A stretch of DNA of 64,000 bases from JAWKTV01 sp041398905 (GTDB lineage: Bacteria > Planctomycetota > Planctomycetia > Planctomycetales > Planctomycetaceae): NCBI GenBank assembly GCA_041398905.1, contig JAWKTV010000004.1, forward strand, positions 322,729 to 386,728. The letters run 5' to 3'. Position 1 is the first letter of the stretch; each line of letters starts with the position of its first letter. This document shows positions 49,747-62,750 of this stretch, one piece after another. The notes under the pieces were generated by a model that saw only the letters and a program-made list of their open reading frames with translations, was not told the DNA's origin and did not search any database. Both the position numbers and the translations under genes were made by a program.

Positions 49747-51301
49747 CTACGCCGGGTAATCGGCCACGTAGACGGCCTTCACCTGCGTGTAGTCGCGGAA
49801 GGTTTCTTCGCAGTTCACACCGCCGCCGGGGCCCCCGGAGATTCCCTGACCACCATAGGGAAGTCCGTAGGCGATGGAGTTGTGGCAGTTGACCTGCACG
49901 GTTCCATCGCGGAACTGCTTGGCGAGGGCGACGCCGCGTTCGATGTCGCGGGTCCAGACGCTCGCGCCGAGACCGTAGGGCGAGCTGTTCGCGAGCTGCA
50001 GGGCCTGCTCAGCCGAGTCGACCGGGCAGATGGTGGCGTAGCAGTGGAAGACCTCCTGCGGGTTCACATCGAGGCCGGGCTGCGTTTTGTACAGGGCCGG
50101 CTTGATGTAGTAGCCATCACGACCGGGCACCTCGGCGACACCACCGGCCAGCAGCGCCTGCCCGCCGCGGGCGATGGTCTCCTGCTGGGCCTGCAGGATG
50201 CGACGACGCTGGGTGGGATTGATGACCGCCTGAGCTGGGTGCCTTCATCGGCCTGATAGCCGATCTTCAGACCGGAGAAGAATGCCTGCTGAGCATCGAT
50301 GAAGTCGTTGGCAATCTTTGATCGACGAAGACGCGATGGATCGTGCAGCAGGTTTGACCGAAGTGCTGGTTGGTGTAGCGTCCGATCATGCGGGCGACGA
50401 GTTCCGGGTCCGCGTCGCCAAGCACAATTGCTGAGCCGTTGCCGCCCATTTTCGCGCTTCATGCGGGTGCCATGCCGATCGCAGGTCCTGAGGATCGCCT
50501 GCCCGACGCCGGGCGAGCCGGTGAAGGAGATGTACTTGACGCCGGGGTGCTCGGCGATCGCCTGTCCGGTGATCTCGCCTCGGCCGGGGAGGACGTTGAT
50601 GACGCCGGGCGGGAAGCCGGCTTCTTCGGCGAGCTTGGCGATGTACAAAGCCGAGAGGGGAGTGTCTTCGGCGGGCTTGATGAGGATGGTGTTGCCGGAC
50701 AGCAGGGCCGGGAACATGAACCACGACGTCAGGACGATCGGGTAGTTCCAGGGGATGATGCCCGCGACGACGCCCCAAGGCTCGCGGTAGGTGAAGCCGC
50801 GTTGATTCTCGCCGATCGCCAGCGACGGGCCGTCGCCGAGCGGGATGTCGCGAGCGACGCCGCAGAAGTAATCGGCGGTGCGCGGATCTGATCGAAGTCT
50901 CCCTCGGCGAGTTCCGAGACCTTGCCGCCGTCACGAATCTCGCAGGCCAGCAGCACGTCGCGATCCCGTTCACACAGCTCAACGAGCTTGTTGACGAGTT
51001 CAATGCGGTCCTCGACGTCGAAGTCCCGCCAGCCGCGGACCCCGTCACCATGAAACGCCCGCGTCGCGGCTTCGACGGCCCGCGCCACTTCGGCATCGCC
51101 CATTTCGCAGATCCGCGCCAGTACCTCGCCTGAGCCGGGGTCGATCGTTTCGAAGGTGGCGTTCATCGAACCGGAAACGGACGCACCGTCGATGACCCCG
51201 CCCAGCGGCTTTCCGCCGTTGTTGCAGAACGCGGTGAACTTGGTGGGGGTGGTGAACTGACGGGCGGTGAGAGCCTGAATCTCGGTCGCGGTCGCGGACA
51301 T
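49747..51301 (-). CDS. aldehyde dehydrogenase (multiple frameshifts)
   Basis: NAD(P)-dependent aldehyde dehydrogenase of ~500 aa after bridging indels near 50885, 50455, 50325 and 50235. Seen: GIIPWNYPIVLTSWFMFPAL, ILIKPAEDTPLSALYIAKL, FTGSPGVGQAI, a continuation into GGNGSAIVLGDAD, catalytic region NQHFGQTCCTIHRVFVD, QEVFHCYATICPVD and C-terminal GGQGISGGPGGGVNCEETFRDYTQ. The ending resembles betaine/gamma-aminobutyraldehyde dehydrogenases, but specificity is not established. Start at 51301 (MSATATEIQALTAR). Homology runs throughout, so sequence error is more likely than gene decay. Confidence 0.85.
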
Positions 51302-51864
51302 CAGGCGAGCTCCTGTAGCGATTGCGGCAATCCTGTCTCCACCCGGGCGAGCCCTCGCGGATGCGCGGACTCGGTGGCAGGTACGGATCGAAAATGACAA
51401 CGGTGATTGTCGAGCGACGGTGACGATTTCGCAACCGTGCAGATTGGTTGAGTTGAGCTGAATACTGGAACGGCAACTGGCGGCGCGGGGTGGAGTCTTC
51501 ATCAATGGGGCGGGGTCGCAAAGGTGCTGCACTCTGAACCACGATGGAGAGGGTCAATCGTTGCGGCGCTCGGCCCCCGGGCAGTCTGTAGAACCACGTG
51601 CGGTCGCCGGCCGGCCGACGCGTTCGCGGTGGAAGATCCCGTGGATTCGAGGCCTCCGGCGGGGACTGGCAGTCCGTGTTACGAGCCTTTCAGTAGCGTG
51701 CTCGGCCAACCGCATCCCCACCACTCAGCGAGTGCGCGCCCGGGAACGGTTTGCGAAAATGGCTGATGTGCCGCGAGGGGGAGAATCGGTACAATCTTTC
51801 GTCACGTGGGCGGAGGCCTGCGCGGTGTATGACATTACGAAACCTCACAGAAGCTTCCATCAGC
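51302..51864. other. 563-base divergent intergenic region
   Basis: It lies between the leftward aldehyde dehydrogenase and the rightward argD. No supported gene. Presumably it carries the promoters of both. No strong inverted repeats were seen. Confidence 0.45.
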
Positions 51865-53062
51865 ATGGCCATCGCGACCCGTTCGAGCGCCGACACCATT
51901 GAACAGTTCGGCCAGTATGTGATCCCCAACTATCGCCGGTATCCGATCAGCCTGGTGCGCGGTGAAGGGTCGTATGTGTGGGATGCGGAGGGGAAGCGCT
52001 ACCTGGACCTGTTTCCGGGCTGGGGCTGCAACATTCTGGGTTACGCGCCGCCGCGGGTTGTGCGGGCGATTCAGGAGCAGGCGGAGCGGCTGATTCATGT
52101 CCCCAACACGTGGTTCACCGAGCCTCAGGGAGACTTTGCGGAGGCGTTGTGTACCCGCGGCTTCGGGAAGGCGTTCTTTTGCAACAGCGGCGCGGAGGCG
52201 AACGAAGGGGCAATCAAGCTGGCGCGGATGCACACCCCGCCCGAGCGGTACAAGATCATCACGTTCGAGAACGGATTTCACGGCCGGACGCTGGCGGCCG
52301 TCACGGCGACGGCGCAGCCAAAGTACCACCAGGGTCTGGGGCCGCTGGTGCCGGGGTTTGTGTATGCGCCGTATGGCGACCTGGACGCGGTGCGGGAGCT
52401 GGTGGACGGCGAAACGCGCGATCATGATCGAGCCGGTGCAGGGCGAAGGGGCGTGAATGTCCCGCCGGCCGGCTTCCTGGAAGGGCTGCGGGCGATTTGC
52501 GACGAGCAGGGTCTGCTCTTGATCTTCGACGAAGTGCAGACGGGGATGGCGCACGGGTGAATGGTTCGCGTACCAGACCTTCGGGGTGCAGCCGGACATT
52601 ATGACGCTGGCCAAGGGGCTGGCGGCGGGGGTCGCCTGCGGAGCGATCATCGCGACGGAGGAAGTCTCGCCGAGCCTGCGGCCGGGGATGCATGCCAGCA
52701 CCTTCGGCGGCAATCCGCTGGCGATGGCGGCCGGGTTGGCGACCGTCGAGACGATCGAAGCCGACGGGCTGCTGCAGCACGTGGCGGCGATGTCGGAGCG
52801 GTACCGCGAGTTCTTCACGTCATTGCAGGAAGAACTGCCGATTATTGAAGAAGTGCGAACCTGCGGGATGATGATTGGTGTCGAGTTGTGCATCCCGTCG
52901 ACGCCAGCAGTCCAGGCGTGCATGGAGCAAGGGGTGCTGATCAACGCGACCCACGACACGGTGGTGCGGCTGCTGCCGGCATTGAACATCACGGAGGAGC
53001 AGGTCGATCAGGGATGTGAAATCGTCGCGAAGGTGTTGCGGAAGATGGCGGAAGAGACGTAG
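51865..53062 (+). CDS. argD: acetylornithine aminotransferase, class III (frameshifts)
   Basis: PLP enzyme of arginine biosynthesis, ~398 aa. Seen: N-terminal YVIPNYRRYPISLVRGEGSYVWD, FCNSGAEANEGAIKLAR, FENGFHGRTLAAVTAT, IMIEPVQGEG, LLIFDEVQTGMA, and the PLP lysine in MTLAKGLAAGVACGAI followed by HASTFGGNPLA. Three small indels (near 52418, 52457 and 52552) interrupt it; the first two compensate each other. Start 51865 (MAIATRSSADTIEQFG). The argF gene follows, supporting argD over other ornithine-type aminotransferases. Confidence 0.9.
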
Positions 53063-53091
53063 TTTTGCGACAATGTTGCGTTGGATTTCAC

Positions 53092-53117
53092 GCCCGGCCC
53101 TCTCGTGAGGGTCGGGC
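53092..53117 (+). terminator. intrinsic terminator after argD
   Basis: An 11-position stem GCCCGGCCCTC/GAGGGTCGGGC (one G-U pair) with a TCGT loop is followed by TTTCCATTT. It lies 30 bases after the argD stop, so argF probably also has its own promoter in the next 100 bases. Confidence 0.75.
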
Positions 53118-53222
53118 TTTCCATTTGAGACGCGGCGAAAACAACACGATCGCCGTGCGTGACATGCGACCGTTCTCCGGGCGACAGGCCTGGGGAGAAC
53201 GGTGAACCAGTGAGCGTTTCGG

Positions 53223-54147
53223 ATGAAGCATCTCGTCAATCTGCTCGATCTCGGCGCCGACGACGTCCAGGAGCTACTGGCCCGGGCGAAGTCGCTGAAG
53301 GCTCAACATGCCCAGGGGCGGCGCGATTCGCTGCTGCCCTGCAAAGTGCTGGTGCAGGTGTTTGAGAAACCGTCGCTACGGACGCGCGTGAGCTTTGAAG
53401 CGGCGATGATGCAACTGGGAGGACGTTCCATCTTCCTGAGTTCCAAGGACGCCGGACTCGGCGGTCGCGAGACCCAGGAGGACATCGCCCGGGTGCTGAC
53501 GAGCTACAGCGACGTGCTGGTGCTGCGAACCTTCTCGCACGAACTGATCGAGAACTTCGCGCAACACAGCCGCTGCCCGGTCATCAATGGACTGTCCGAC
53601 ACCTCGCATCCCTGCCAGGCTTTGACGGACCTGCTGACGATTGACGAAGAGTTCGGGCGGCTGGAGGGGATCCGGTTCGCGTACATCGGAGATGGCAACA
53701 ACATGGCCGTGTCGCTGGCGGAGGCGGCGGCGATGACCGGCATGTCGTGCGTGATCGCTTCGCCGGCTGGCTATCAGTTGCCGCAGAGCTTTGTGGATGG
53801 CGTTCGCAAGCTCTATCCGCAAGCCGATATCAGCCTGACCGACGATCCGGCGGCCGCCGTCCGCGACGCGGATGTGATCTACACCGGATGTCTGGGCGAG
53901 CATGGGGCAGGAGGCGGAGAAGGAAGCGCGGGCGGAGGCGTTCGCCGGCTATCAGGTGAACCGGAAACTGCTGGCGCTGGCCCCGCGAAAGGTCCGGTTC
54001 ATGCACTGCCTGCCCGCCCGACGAGGGCTGGAAGTGACCGACGATGTCGTCGAAGGGGAGCAGAGCGTCGTCTTCGTCCAGGCCGAAAACCGGATGCATC
54101 TGGCGAAGGGGCTGTTCGTCTGGCTGCTGGAGGCGAAGGTCGTCTGA
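53223..54147 (+). CDS. argF: ornithine carbamoyltransferase (one frameshift)
   Basis: Forms citrulline from ornithine and carbamoyl phosphate, ~307 aa. Seen: carbamoyl-phosphate motif KPSLRTRVSFE (S-x-R-T-R), HPCQALTDLLTI, YIGDGNNMAVSL, and after the break FMHCLPARRGLEVTDDV and AENRMHLAKGLFVWLL. At 53885-53889 an extra G (ACCGGATG) turns TDVWASMGQEAE out of frame; removing it restores the family sequence. The first Thr of the usual STRTR is Leu. It follows argD in the same direction. Confidence 0.93.
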
Positions 54148-54381
54148 GGTCCGGCGCGATTGAAAGCCGCCCGGTCACATCGCACCTCGCGGAAAACCGC
54201 GCAGGTCAGTACCGGACACGACGGGACTTCGCGGGGGGGAAGCGGCAGCGTCTGGCAAGAGGGGCAGGCGCAAGGCGTCCGCCGGTAGCAGGTCAGTGGA
54301 GGGAGTCGCCTCGACTCACTGGCTGACCGGCGACCGGCTGAAGTCAATGACGTTGATGGAGTTGCTCGCGAGTCGCGAGAC

Positions 54382-54620
54382 TTACTCTTCCAACTGCACG
54401 AATGCGCTGGTGCGGAACATCTTCTTGATTTCGCGCGGTCGGTGCCGGGCTTTGCGGCCTCGAATCGGGGCCAAGCGCAATGCTTCGCCAGGAAACCTTC
54501 AACCGGCTCCGCACCGCGAACGGCACCAGCGAAGCCGATGCCGATGCCAAGAACTGCGCCAAGGACGAGGCCGCCGCGCAGGAGTCGATGAACATGGAGA
54601 GTGGTCGTAGCCAGTGTCAT
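54382..54620 (-). CDS. possible small exported protein (uncertain, frameshift needed)
   Basis: On the minus strand a hydrophobic leader (LLRGGLVLGAVLGIGIGFAGA) is followed by EPVEGFLAKHCA. After a one-base shift it continues RGRKARHRPREIKKMFRTSAFVQLEE and a stop at 54382. The basic-then-acidic ending looks like coding sequence, but there is no recognised family and the shift is assumed. The opposite strand also carries short frames. Treat as tentative. Confidence 0.3.
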
Positions 54621-55107
54621 TACGCGAGCGTCTCCTTCACGACTGGGCCATGCGCGCTACTGCGGTGGAAGTCACGGACGAGCTGCCTCCAGCCGAGTTC
54701 CGCAAGCTCGATGGTGAGCAGGTGCGTCAGCTTGGCGAGCCGCTCGTGGATGTGGACTTTGCCATCGATCACACTGTAGCCAATGTGGCCGACTTCCCAC
54801 TAGCAGAAGCCGCCCTGAGCCAGGGAGACCCGGTTACTCAAAAATGAGCGCGGCGGCAGGGGCGCTCCGAAGGAAGCCCCCCGTTGGGAATGTGCGCGAC
54901 ATCGTGGGCTTCCGCTGTCGCGGGGCGCCCCGGCCAGCCGCCGTAGGCCGGATCAAGTCGCGAAACGAAGCCGCTCCGGCTTGGTGGCAGGCGCGGCGTC
55001 AATCGAAGGGGCAGCTCCCTGTCGCGATCAGTGATCGCTTGATCCGCCGAGTTGGACCAGAGCCGCCCGGAGTGTCCGATCCGGTCGGAAGCGGCGGGCG
55101 CAGCAAA
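54621..55107. other. 487-base region without a supported gene
   Basis: Short frames on both strands show no recognisable motif. Together with 54148-54381 this forms a gene-poor stretch between argF and the convergent clpC terminator. Confidence 0.45.
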
Positions 55108-55136
55108 CGAGCGGCGGGGATCAGCCCCGCCGCTCG
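55108..55136 (-). terminator. terminator of clpC
   Basis: A perfect 12-bp stem CGAGCGGCGGGG/CCCCGCCGCTCG with a 5-base loop starts 25 bases downstream of the clpC stop. On the minus strand it is followed by TTTGCTG. Confidence 0.75.
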
Positions 55137-55160
55137 GCGCAGATCGCACTCCGAGGGACG

Positions 55161-57707
<2,547 letters not shown>

Positions 57708-57935
57708 GGCGGCTCCTCCGAGCAGCAGGCAGGGGATGCAGGCCGTCAGCTCCGCTGACTGTCGCCCACATCAGTAAAGGTATGGCGAGCAAGATTCTCG
57801 GGCTTCTCGCTCGATGACCGGGAATTCTAGCCCGCGCGCGACAGCGGGACAAGATTCGCTCCGCTGCCCAGATTGCCACAGCAACAAATTCCGATGCGTC
57901 GCGAACTTCGCGATCGGCGCATCACGCGCGGCGAC

Positions 57936-59405
57936 TCACGACAGAATCGGCGTGACGACGTGCCCATGCACGTCCGTCAGCCGGCGCGCCAGTCCATTGT
58001 GCGTGTAAGTCAGCCGCTCATGGTCCAGACCCAGCAGATGCAGGATGGTGGCATTCAGGTCATGCACGCTGCTCACGTCCTCGACCGCCTTGTATCCGAG
58101 TTCATCTGTCTGTCCGTAACTGGCTCCCGCCTTGATACCAGCCCCGGTGAGCATCGCGGTGAAGCCGAGCGGATTGTGATCTCGGCCCTGCGCCCCCTTC
58201 TGAAACATTGGCATCCGGCCGAACTCGGTACACCAGACCACCAGCGTCTCTTCGAGCAGTCCCCGCTGCCGCAGATCGGCGATGAGCGCCGCGACGGGCT
58301 GATCCATCACCCGTCCGTGGACGTCGTACTGTTCCTTGAGTGCGTTGTGGCCGTCCCAGTTGAGCTTGCCCCCGCTGGCATAGGCGCCGTTGAACAACTG
58401 CACAAACCGCACGCCCGACTCGATCAGCCTCCGGGCGAGGATGCAGTTCTTCGCGAATGACGCCTTGAGTTCATCCTGTGTGTCATTCGCCCCGTACATC
58501 GAGAGGATATGCTCCGGCTCGCTCGCCAGATCGCTGATTCTCGGCACCGACAACTGCATGCGTGCCGCCAGCTCGTAACTGGCGATGCGCGCCGCCAGCG
58601 ACTCATCGGCGGGGTTTCTCTTCAAATGCTCCCCGTTCACCAGCTTGAGCAACTCGCGCGCGGCGATGTCCCCGTTGGAGCTGATGGACCTGGGTGGCGA
58701 CAGGTGGCCGATTGGCTCGCTGGCACTGAACGAAGTCCCCTGGAACACCGCCGGAAGAAATCCCGGCCCCCAGTTGTTGATGCTGGCCTGCGGCACACCG
58801 CGGGGATCAGGAATCGCGACGAAGCTGGGCAGGTTGGCGTTCTCAGTGCCGAGCGCGTAACTCACCCACGCGCCGATGCTCGGGAACCCGTCCTGTACAA
58901 AGCCGGTGGACAGGAAGTTCTCCGCTGGGCCGTGGGTGTTGGACTTGCTCGTCAACGAATGGATGAACGCGAAGTCGTCGACTTGCTGCGCGAGGTGCGG
59001 AATCATGTCCGACACCATCCGCCCACTCTCTCCATAAGGACGGAACTCGTATTGAGGCCGGGCCAGATTCCCGGCGGGGCCCTGGAAGGTCACGCTCGGC
59101 CCACCGGGGAGCGGCTGGCCATCCAGCCGGATGAGTTCGGGCTTGTAGTCCCACGTCTCCAACTGACTGCACGCTCCGGCACAGAACACCACGAGTACGT
59201 TTTTCGCCCGCGGTGCGGAGTGCGGAGCCCGCGGCGCATGCGGGCGGGCCGCTTCAATCGACACCCGCGACCCGCCAGTGGTGCTGGCGGCCAGCAAGTG
59301 GTCGCGAGCGAGCAGGTCGAGCATCGCGATCGCCCCCAGCGAGGAGACGGTCTCCCCCAGAAAGCCGCGCCGCGACAGGAGGTTTCGTCCAGCGTGCGTC
59401 AGCAT
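57936..59405 (-). CDS. DUF1501 protein with Tat signal
   Basis: About 489 aa. Twin-arginine leader SRRGFLGETVSSLGAIAML directs folded export. The DUF1501 core reads KNVLVVFCAGACSQLETWDYKPEL, FAFIHSLTSKSNTHGPAENFL, GFPSIGAWVSYALGTEN, VWCTEFGRMPMFQKG, GRDHNPLGFTAML and HDLNATILHLLGLDHERLTY. The family is alkaline-phosphatase/sulfatase-like and usually paired with DUF1553 cytochromes in planctomycetes, but no such partner is adjacent. ATG 59405 fits AAAGGA five bases upstream better than ATG 59411. A 21-base duplication at 59206-59234 inserts seven residues. Confidence 0.92.
   Translation of the reverse strand: MLTHAGRNLLSRRGFLGETVSSLGAIAMLDLLARDHLLAASTTGGSRVSIEAARPHAPRAPHSAPRAKNVLVVFCAGACSQLETWDYKPELIRLDGQPLPGGPSVTFQGPAGNLARPQYEFRPYGESGRMVSDMIPHLAQQVDDFAFIHSLTSKSNTHGPAENFLSTGFVQDGFPSIGAWVSYALGTENANLPSFVAIPDPRGVPQASINNWGPGFLPAVFQGTSFSASEPIGHLSPPRSISSNGDIAARELLKLVNGEHLKRNPADESLAARIASYELAARMQLSVPRISDLASEPEHILSMYGANDTQDELKASFAKNCILARRLIESGVRFVQLFNGAYASGGKLNWDGHNALKEQYDVHGRVMDQPVAALIADLRQRGLLEETLVVWCTEFGRMPMFQKGAQGRDHNPLGFTAMLTGAGIKAGASYGQTDELGYKAVEDVSSVHDLNATILHLLGLDHERLTYTHNGLARRLTDVHGHVVTPILS
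59206..59234. repeat. in-frame heptad insert flanked by an 8-base direct repeat in the DUF1501 gene
   Basis: GCCCGCGG occurs at 59206-59213 and again at 59227-59234. Between them lie 13 bases, TGCGGAGTGCGGA, a 7-base-period repeat. The net gain is 21 bases (seven codons) just before the conserved KNVLVVFC block. This looks like a small insertion with target-site duplication, or a slippage event. Confidence 0.55.
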
Positions 59406-59543
59406 GGGCATCCTTTGGCTGAAGACCAGAAGTTGATCGTCCGCGGCAGGTGACGAAGGCCGATCGATGTTGATGCGGGAGGTGCGTCGGCCAAGAATCG
59501 TTGGGGGCTCCGGCGCATCGGCTGGCGCGGAAGCCGCTGCTTC

Positions 59544-62357
59544 TTACTTGGTGCCCGGCCGTGACTGAGGCGGCGTCTGATTCATCGGCTGCCCCTGGCC
59601 CGGGAATGTCGGTGCGCCGCCGCCACCTGGGAACGCAGGCGTGGCACCTCCTCCAGGCAACATTGGCGCGCCACCACCACCCGGGACCATCGGTACGCCG
59701 CCACCACCTCCGCCAGGTAACGTGCCGAATTGATTCGGTTGCTGTTGCATCCGGGCGGCATAGTCCTTGAGCAGCACCACGTCATAACCGTTGATGCAAC
59801 TCGGACAGTCGAGGCGGTCTTGCCCCAGGCAAGTCGGGCACCGCACCCTGCGCGTCTGCGGCACTTGCGCCGACGACCTGATCGGCCCCGCCTGCGTCGT
59901 CACGGTCGTAAAGTACCGTTCCGTCACTTCTCCGTTAGCGCAACCGCGTTTCGGGCAGGGGAGCCACGACAGGCCGCTGCACTGCGGGCAGGTGTAGTCT
60001 TCGTACGTGTTCCGATCGAGGTCCGCATCCTTCTGGGCCACCGCGATCGTGGATTCTCCGGCCTCGTAGAAGCACTTCACCCGCAACACCGCGGGGGTCG
60101 CCCGTTGCACCACCGTCGTCCAGTCGCCGGGCGCGTCGTCTTTCGGGCGACTCGCATCCCAGTTCGTCCAATCAGGGATGTTGCTCGCCAGAAAACCGCG
60201 AATCACACTTGCCGGAATCGCGCCGCTGCCAGCCGCTCCGGTATTGAACTGCAGCGTCACAATGCCAGCGGCATTGCCACCCCGAGTCATCACCGGGCCG
60301 CCTGTGTGTGCGTGTTCAACGGCACACTGCAGTAGCAGATAGTCACCAGCCGCTTCGCGATTGGCATCCGGAAGGGCGGTCAACTGCGCGGTGTCGGCGC
60401 GGAGACCGTTCCCCAGCAGCGTCTCGCGCGGAAAGCCCAGCACCATGAGATCGCTGTCAACGGCGGGCGGCTCGTCGCCCCAGAACATCGCGGGGCCCTT
60501 CAGGCCGGGAATGTGAATCAACGCGAGGTCGGTCTCATCGGCGATGGCCACGACGGCTCCGACCATTTCCTTGCCGGCGGCATCGCTCGCCAGCGCGACA
60601 CGGACTTCGTCGGCGATGCCATAGTCTTCGGTCGCGCCCAGCTGCCGAGACGCCTCCACCACATGTCGGTTTGTCAACACGTACTCTGGGGCGACCACGA
60701 CCCCGGTGCCGGTGGCGATCATGCGCAACTGGTTCAAGTCCGACGACGACGTCGACACCGCCGCCACTTCGCCATTCAACTCGCCTTCGGGAAACAGCGG
60801 GATGATATGCAGCCAGCCGGTTTCGGGATTGAACTCACGCCCTTTACCGGCGGTCATCAGGTCGGTGTACAGCGTTTCAAACTGCTTGTACAAGCCGCGT
60901 GAAGCTGAGTTGATTCGATCGGAATTGACGAGGTAGCCGAACCGCCCGAGGTTCTGTGTGATCTCCGGACATTCAGGCGACAGGTTCGCCGCCTTCTCCA
61001 GCAGCTTGAACGCGCGCGAGTGCTCGTGCTGCTTGATGAGCGTGATCGCCAGACTGTTCATCGCCGCCGCATCATCCGGCGATCGACGCAGCACGGCGTC
61101 GAAGTGCTTCTCGGCGTACTCCGCACCGAACCGGCCCAACTGCGGCAGTGAGTAGAGCAGCCCGAGAATGTAGTCGGCACGCACTCCGTTCAAGTCGACC
61201 CGACTGGCCTCTTCCAACAGTTCGATCGCCGACTTGTAGTCGCCCGCCTTCACCAGCACTTCGGCACGGTTGATATGGCTTTGTGCCTGCTCGCGTGCGG
61301 CGACCACCTCGTCAGGTGAAACCCACGTTGCCCCCAGGCGGGCCAGCCCGGCTTCGGCCCGTTCTTTCCAGACCATTAGTTGACCATCGACCCGTTCCTG
61401 CTGTTCGCCGGTGAAGTCATAGCTTTGCGCGAAGCGGAGGTACAACGAATACGCGTCGTCGGCCGTCGCCTGCAGTTGCACACGGCGATTGAATTCGGTG
61501 ATCGCCCCGTCAGCGATCGTCGTTCGCTCCGGCAGGACGATCGGCACCAGCGGCTTCGGCCTCAGCACCGGCCGCGCTGCCATCGCGGGACGGGTCACAA
61601 CCGGCGCGGCCGTTGGCCCCGCGTCCTGAACAGGGGGCGACGTGCGCATCTGCGGCGGCTCGGCGGACGGCTCCGGCTCGGCGTTCACTCGCGCGAGTTC
61701 CGCGTCGCTCGATGGCTCGTCGGGCGTGTCGGGCGTGTCGGGGGTCGGCGTGCCGTCAGCGGGTGTCGTGCTGGCGGGCGCGGCGGCGACTTCGTTGGCG
61801 TCGACCGTTGAGGCGTTGCGGGTGGGCGCGGCATTCGCATTGGTCCCATCGACGGCGGCGGCCACTCGAGCGGCGTCTGCGTTGCCCGTCGATCCTTGCT
61901 CGCCTGAGACCGATGCGCCGCCAGCCGTCGCCGTCGACGATGGCTCGGGCGTGCTGTGGGCGACGCTCGTGGTGTTCTCTGCGGGAGCGTCGTCGCCTCC
62001 GTTGACCATGTAAACGATCCCGCCGATCACCAGCAGGACCGCCAGTGTTGCGCCACCACCCAGTACCGCATACATGGCGGGGTTCGCCTTGCCGGCCGCA
62101 GCGGTTGGCAACGGCGGGGGAGCGGTGACGATCTGCGGCGTCAGTGCGGACTGCGGCGGCGTTGGCGGCGGCGCGGATGCCCGCGGGCCAGCGAACAGCC
62201 CTTTGATCGTCGATGCGGCCACCCAGTCTGAGCCATCCGAGCTGCGAACGAGCGTTGTCGGGTCGAGCTGACCGCTCCGCGCCAGCCCACTCAACTGCAA
62301 TGGGGAGTACGGTCCCTGAACCTGGTCACCAACGAAAACCCACCACTGCTTCGACAT
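59544..62357 (-). CDS. GYF_2/TPR/trypsin-like membrane-anchored protein with zinc-ribbon tail
   Basis: About 937 aa, intact. N-terminal GYF_2 domain (WWVFVGDQVQGPYSPLQLSGL, SDGSDWVAAS) precedes a single membrane helix near residues 95-120 and a long Ala/Thr/Pro-rich linker. TPR-like helices follow (SHINRAEVLVKAGDYKSAIEL, MNSLAITLIKQHEHSRAFKLL). The trypsin-like domain has GTGVVVAPEYVLTNRHVVEAS (His) and ETDLALIHIPG (Asp), but the Ser site reads AVEHAHTGGPVM, with Thr where GNSGGP has Ser. The C-terminus carries four CxxC-type pairs (CPQCSGLSWLPCPKRGC, CPTCLGQDRLDCPSC) and a Gly/Pro-rich repeat tail. Start 62357 has GGAGAGG upstream. Confidence 0.82.
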   Translation of the reverse strand: MSKQWWVFVGDQVQGPYSPLQLSGLARSGQLDPTTLVRSSDGSDWVAASTIKGLFAGPRASAPPPTPPQSALTPQIVTAPPPLPTAAAGKANPAMYAVLGGGATLAVLLVIGGIVYMVNGGDDAPAENTTSVAHSTPEPSSTATAGGASVSGEQGSTGNADAARVAAAVDGTNANAAPTRNASTVDANEVAAAPASTTPADGTPTPDTPDTPDEPSSDAELARVNAEPEPSAEPPQMRTSPPVQDAGPTAAPVVTRPAMAARPVLRPKPLVPIVLPERTTIADGAITEFNRRVQLQATADDAYSLYLRFAQSYDFTGEQQERVDGQLMVWKERAEAGLARLGATWVSPDEVVAAREQAQSHINRAEVLVKAGDYKSAIELLEEASRVDLNGVRADYILGLLYSLPQLGRFGAEYAEKHFDAVLRRSPDDAAAMNSLAITLIKQHEHSRAFKLLEKAANLSPECPEITQNLGRFGYLVNSDRINSASRGLYKQFETLYTDLMTAGKGREFNPETGWLHIIPLFPEGELNGEVAAVSTSSSDLNQLRMIATGTGVVVAPEYVLTNRHVVEASRQLGATEDYGIADEVRVALASDAAGKEMVGAVVAIADETDLALIHIPGLKGPAMFWGDEPPAVDSDLMVLGFPRETLLGNGLRADTAQLTALPDANREAAGDYLLLQCAVEHAHTGGPVMTRGGNAAGIVTLQFNTGAAGSGAIPASVIRGFLASNIPDWTNWDASRPKDDAPGDWTTVVQRATPAVLRVKCFYEAGESTIAVAQKDADLDRNTYEDYTCPQCSGLSWLPCPKRGCANGEVTERYFTTVTTQAGPIRSSAQVPQTRRVRCPTCLGQDRLDCPSCINGYDVVLLKDYAARMQQQPNQFGTLPGGGGGGVPMVPGGGGAPMLPGGGATPAFPGGGGAPTFPGQGQPMNQTPPQSRPGTK

Positions 62358-62630
62358 GACTGGCCTCTCCGTCGATAGAAGTACGACCGAAGTCGACTTG
62401 CTGTGCCCGCTGTTGACTCGCCCTTGCCGGGTCCCCCGCACGGCTGGCGATAGCGACGATGATGATTCGTATCGTCACTGGTTGAAGAGCAGAACGCAAG
62501 AGGGGCTGGCGTTCTTCCGGCCGTTATCCCGCAATCCACACGATGCCGGGGAGCGAGGGCTGGGTAGCTGCGCCGTCGTCGCGGAGTGGGCCGGACAGCG
62601 ACCGGTGCGACGGCCCATTAAACGAAAAGA

Positions 62631-62658
62631 CCTCCTCATCGGAAATCCGATGAGGAGG
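62631..62658 (-). terminator. intrinsic terminator of the small pilin gene
   Basis: A 13-bp perfect stem CCTCCTCATCGGA/TCCGATGAGGAGG with a 2-base nominal loop is followed on the minus strand by TCTTTTCGTTT. It lies about 90 bases after the stop of the 62751-63014 gene. Confidence 0.85.
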
Positions 62659-62750
62659 CTTCGGCAGAACAGCAACCCCACGCGATGCCTGCCGGATGGT
62701 GTCTCTGGACAGCGACTGCTGACGCGAATCGGCGTCGTGATGCCCTCGGC

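Noticed and set aside
54614..54847. 77-codon plus-strand open frame
   Set aside because: Acidic composition is suggestive, but there is no ribosome binding site, no family and it overlaps the possible leftward signal-peptide gene; left unannotated.
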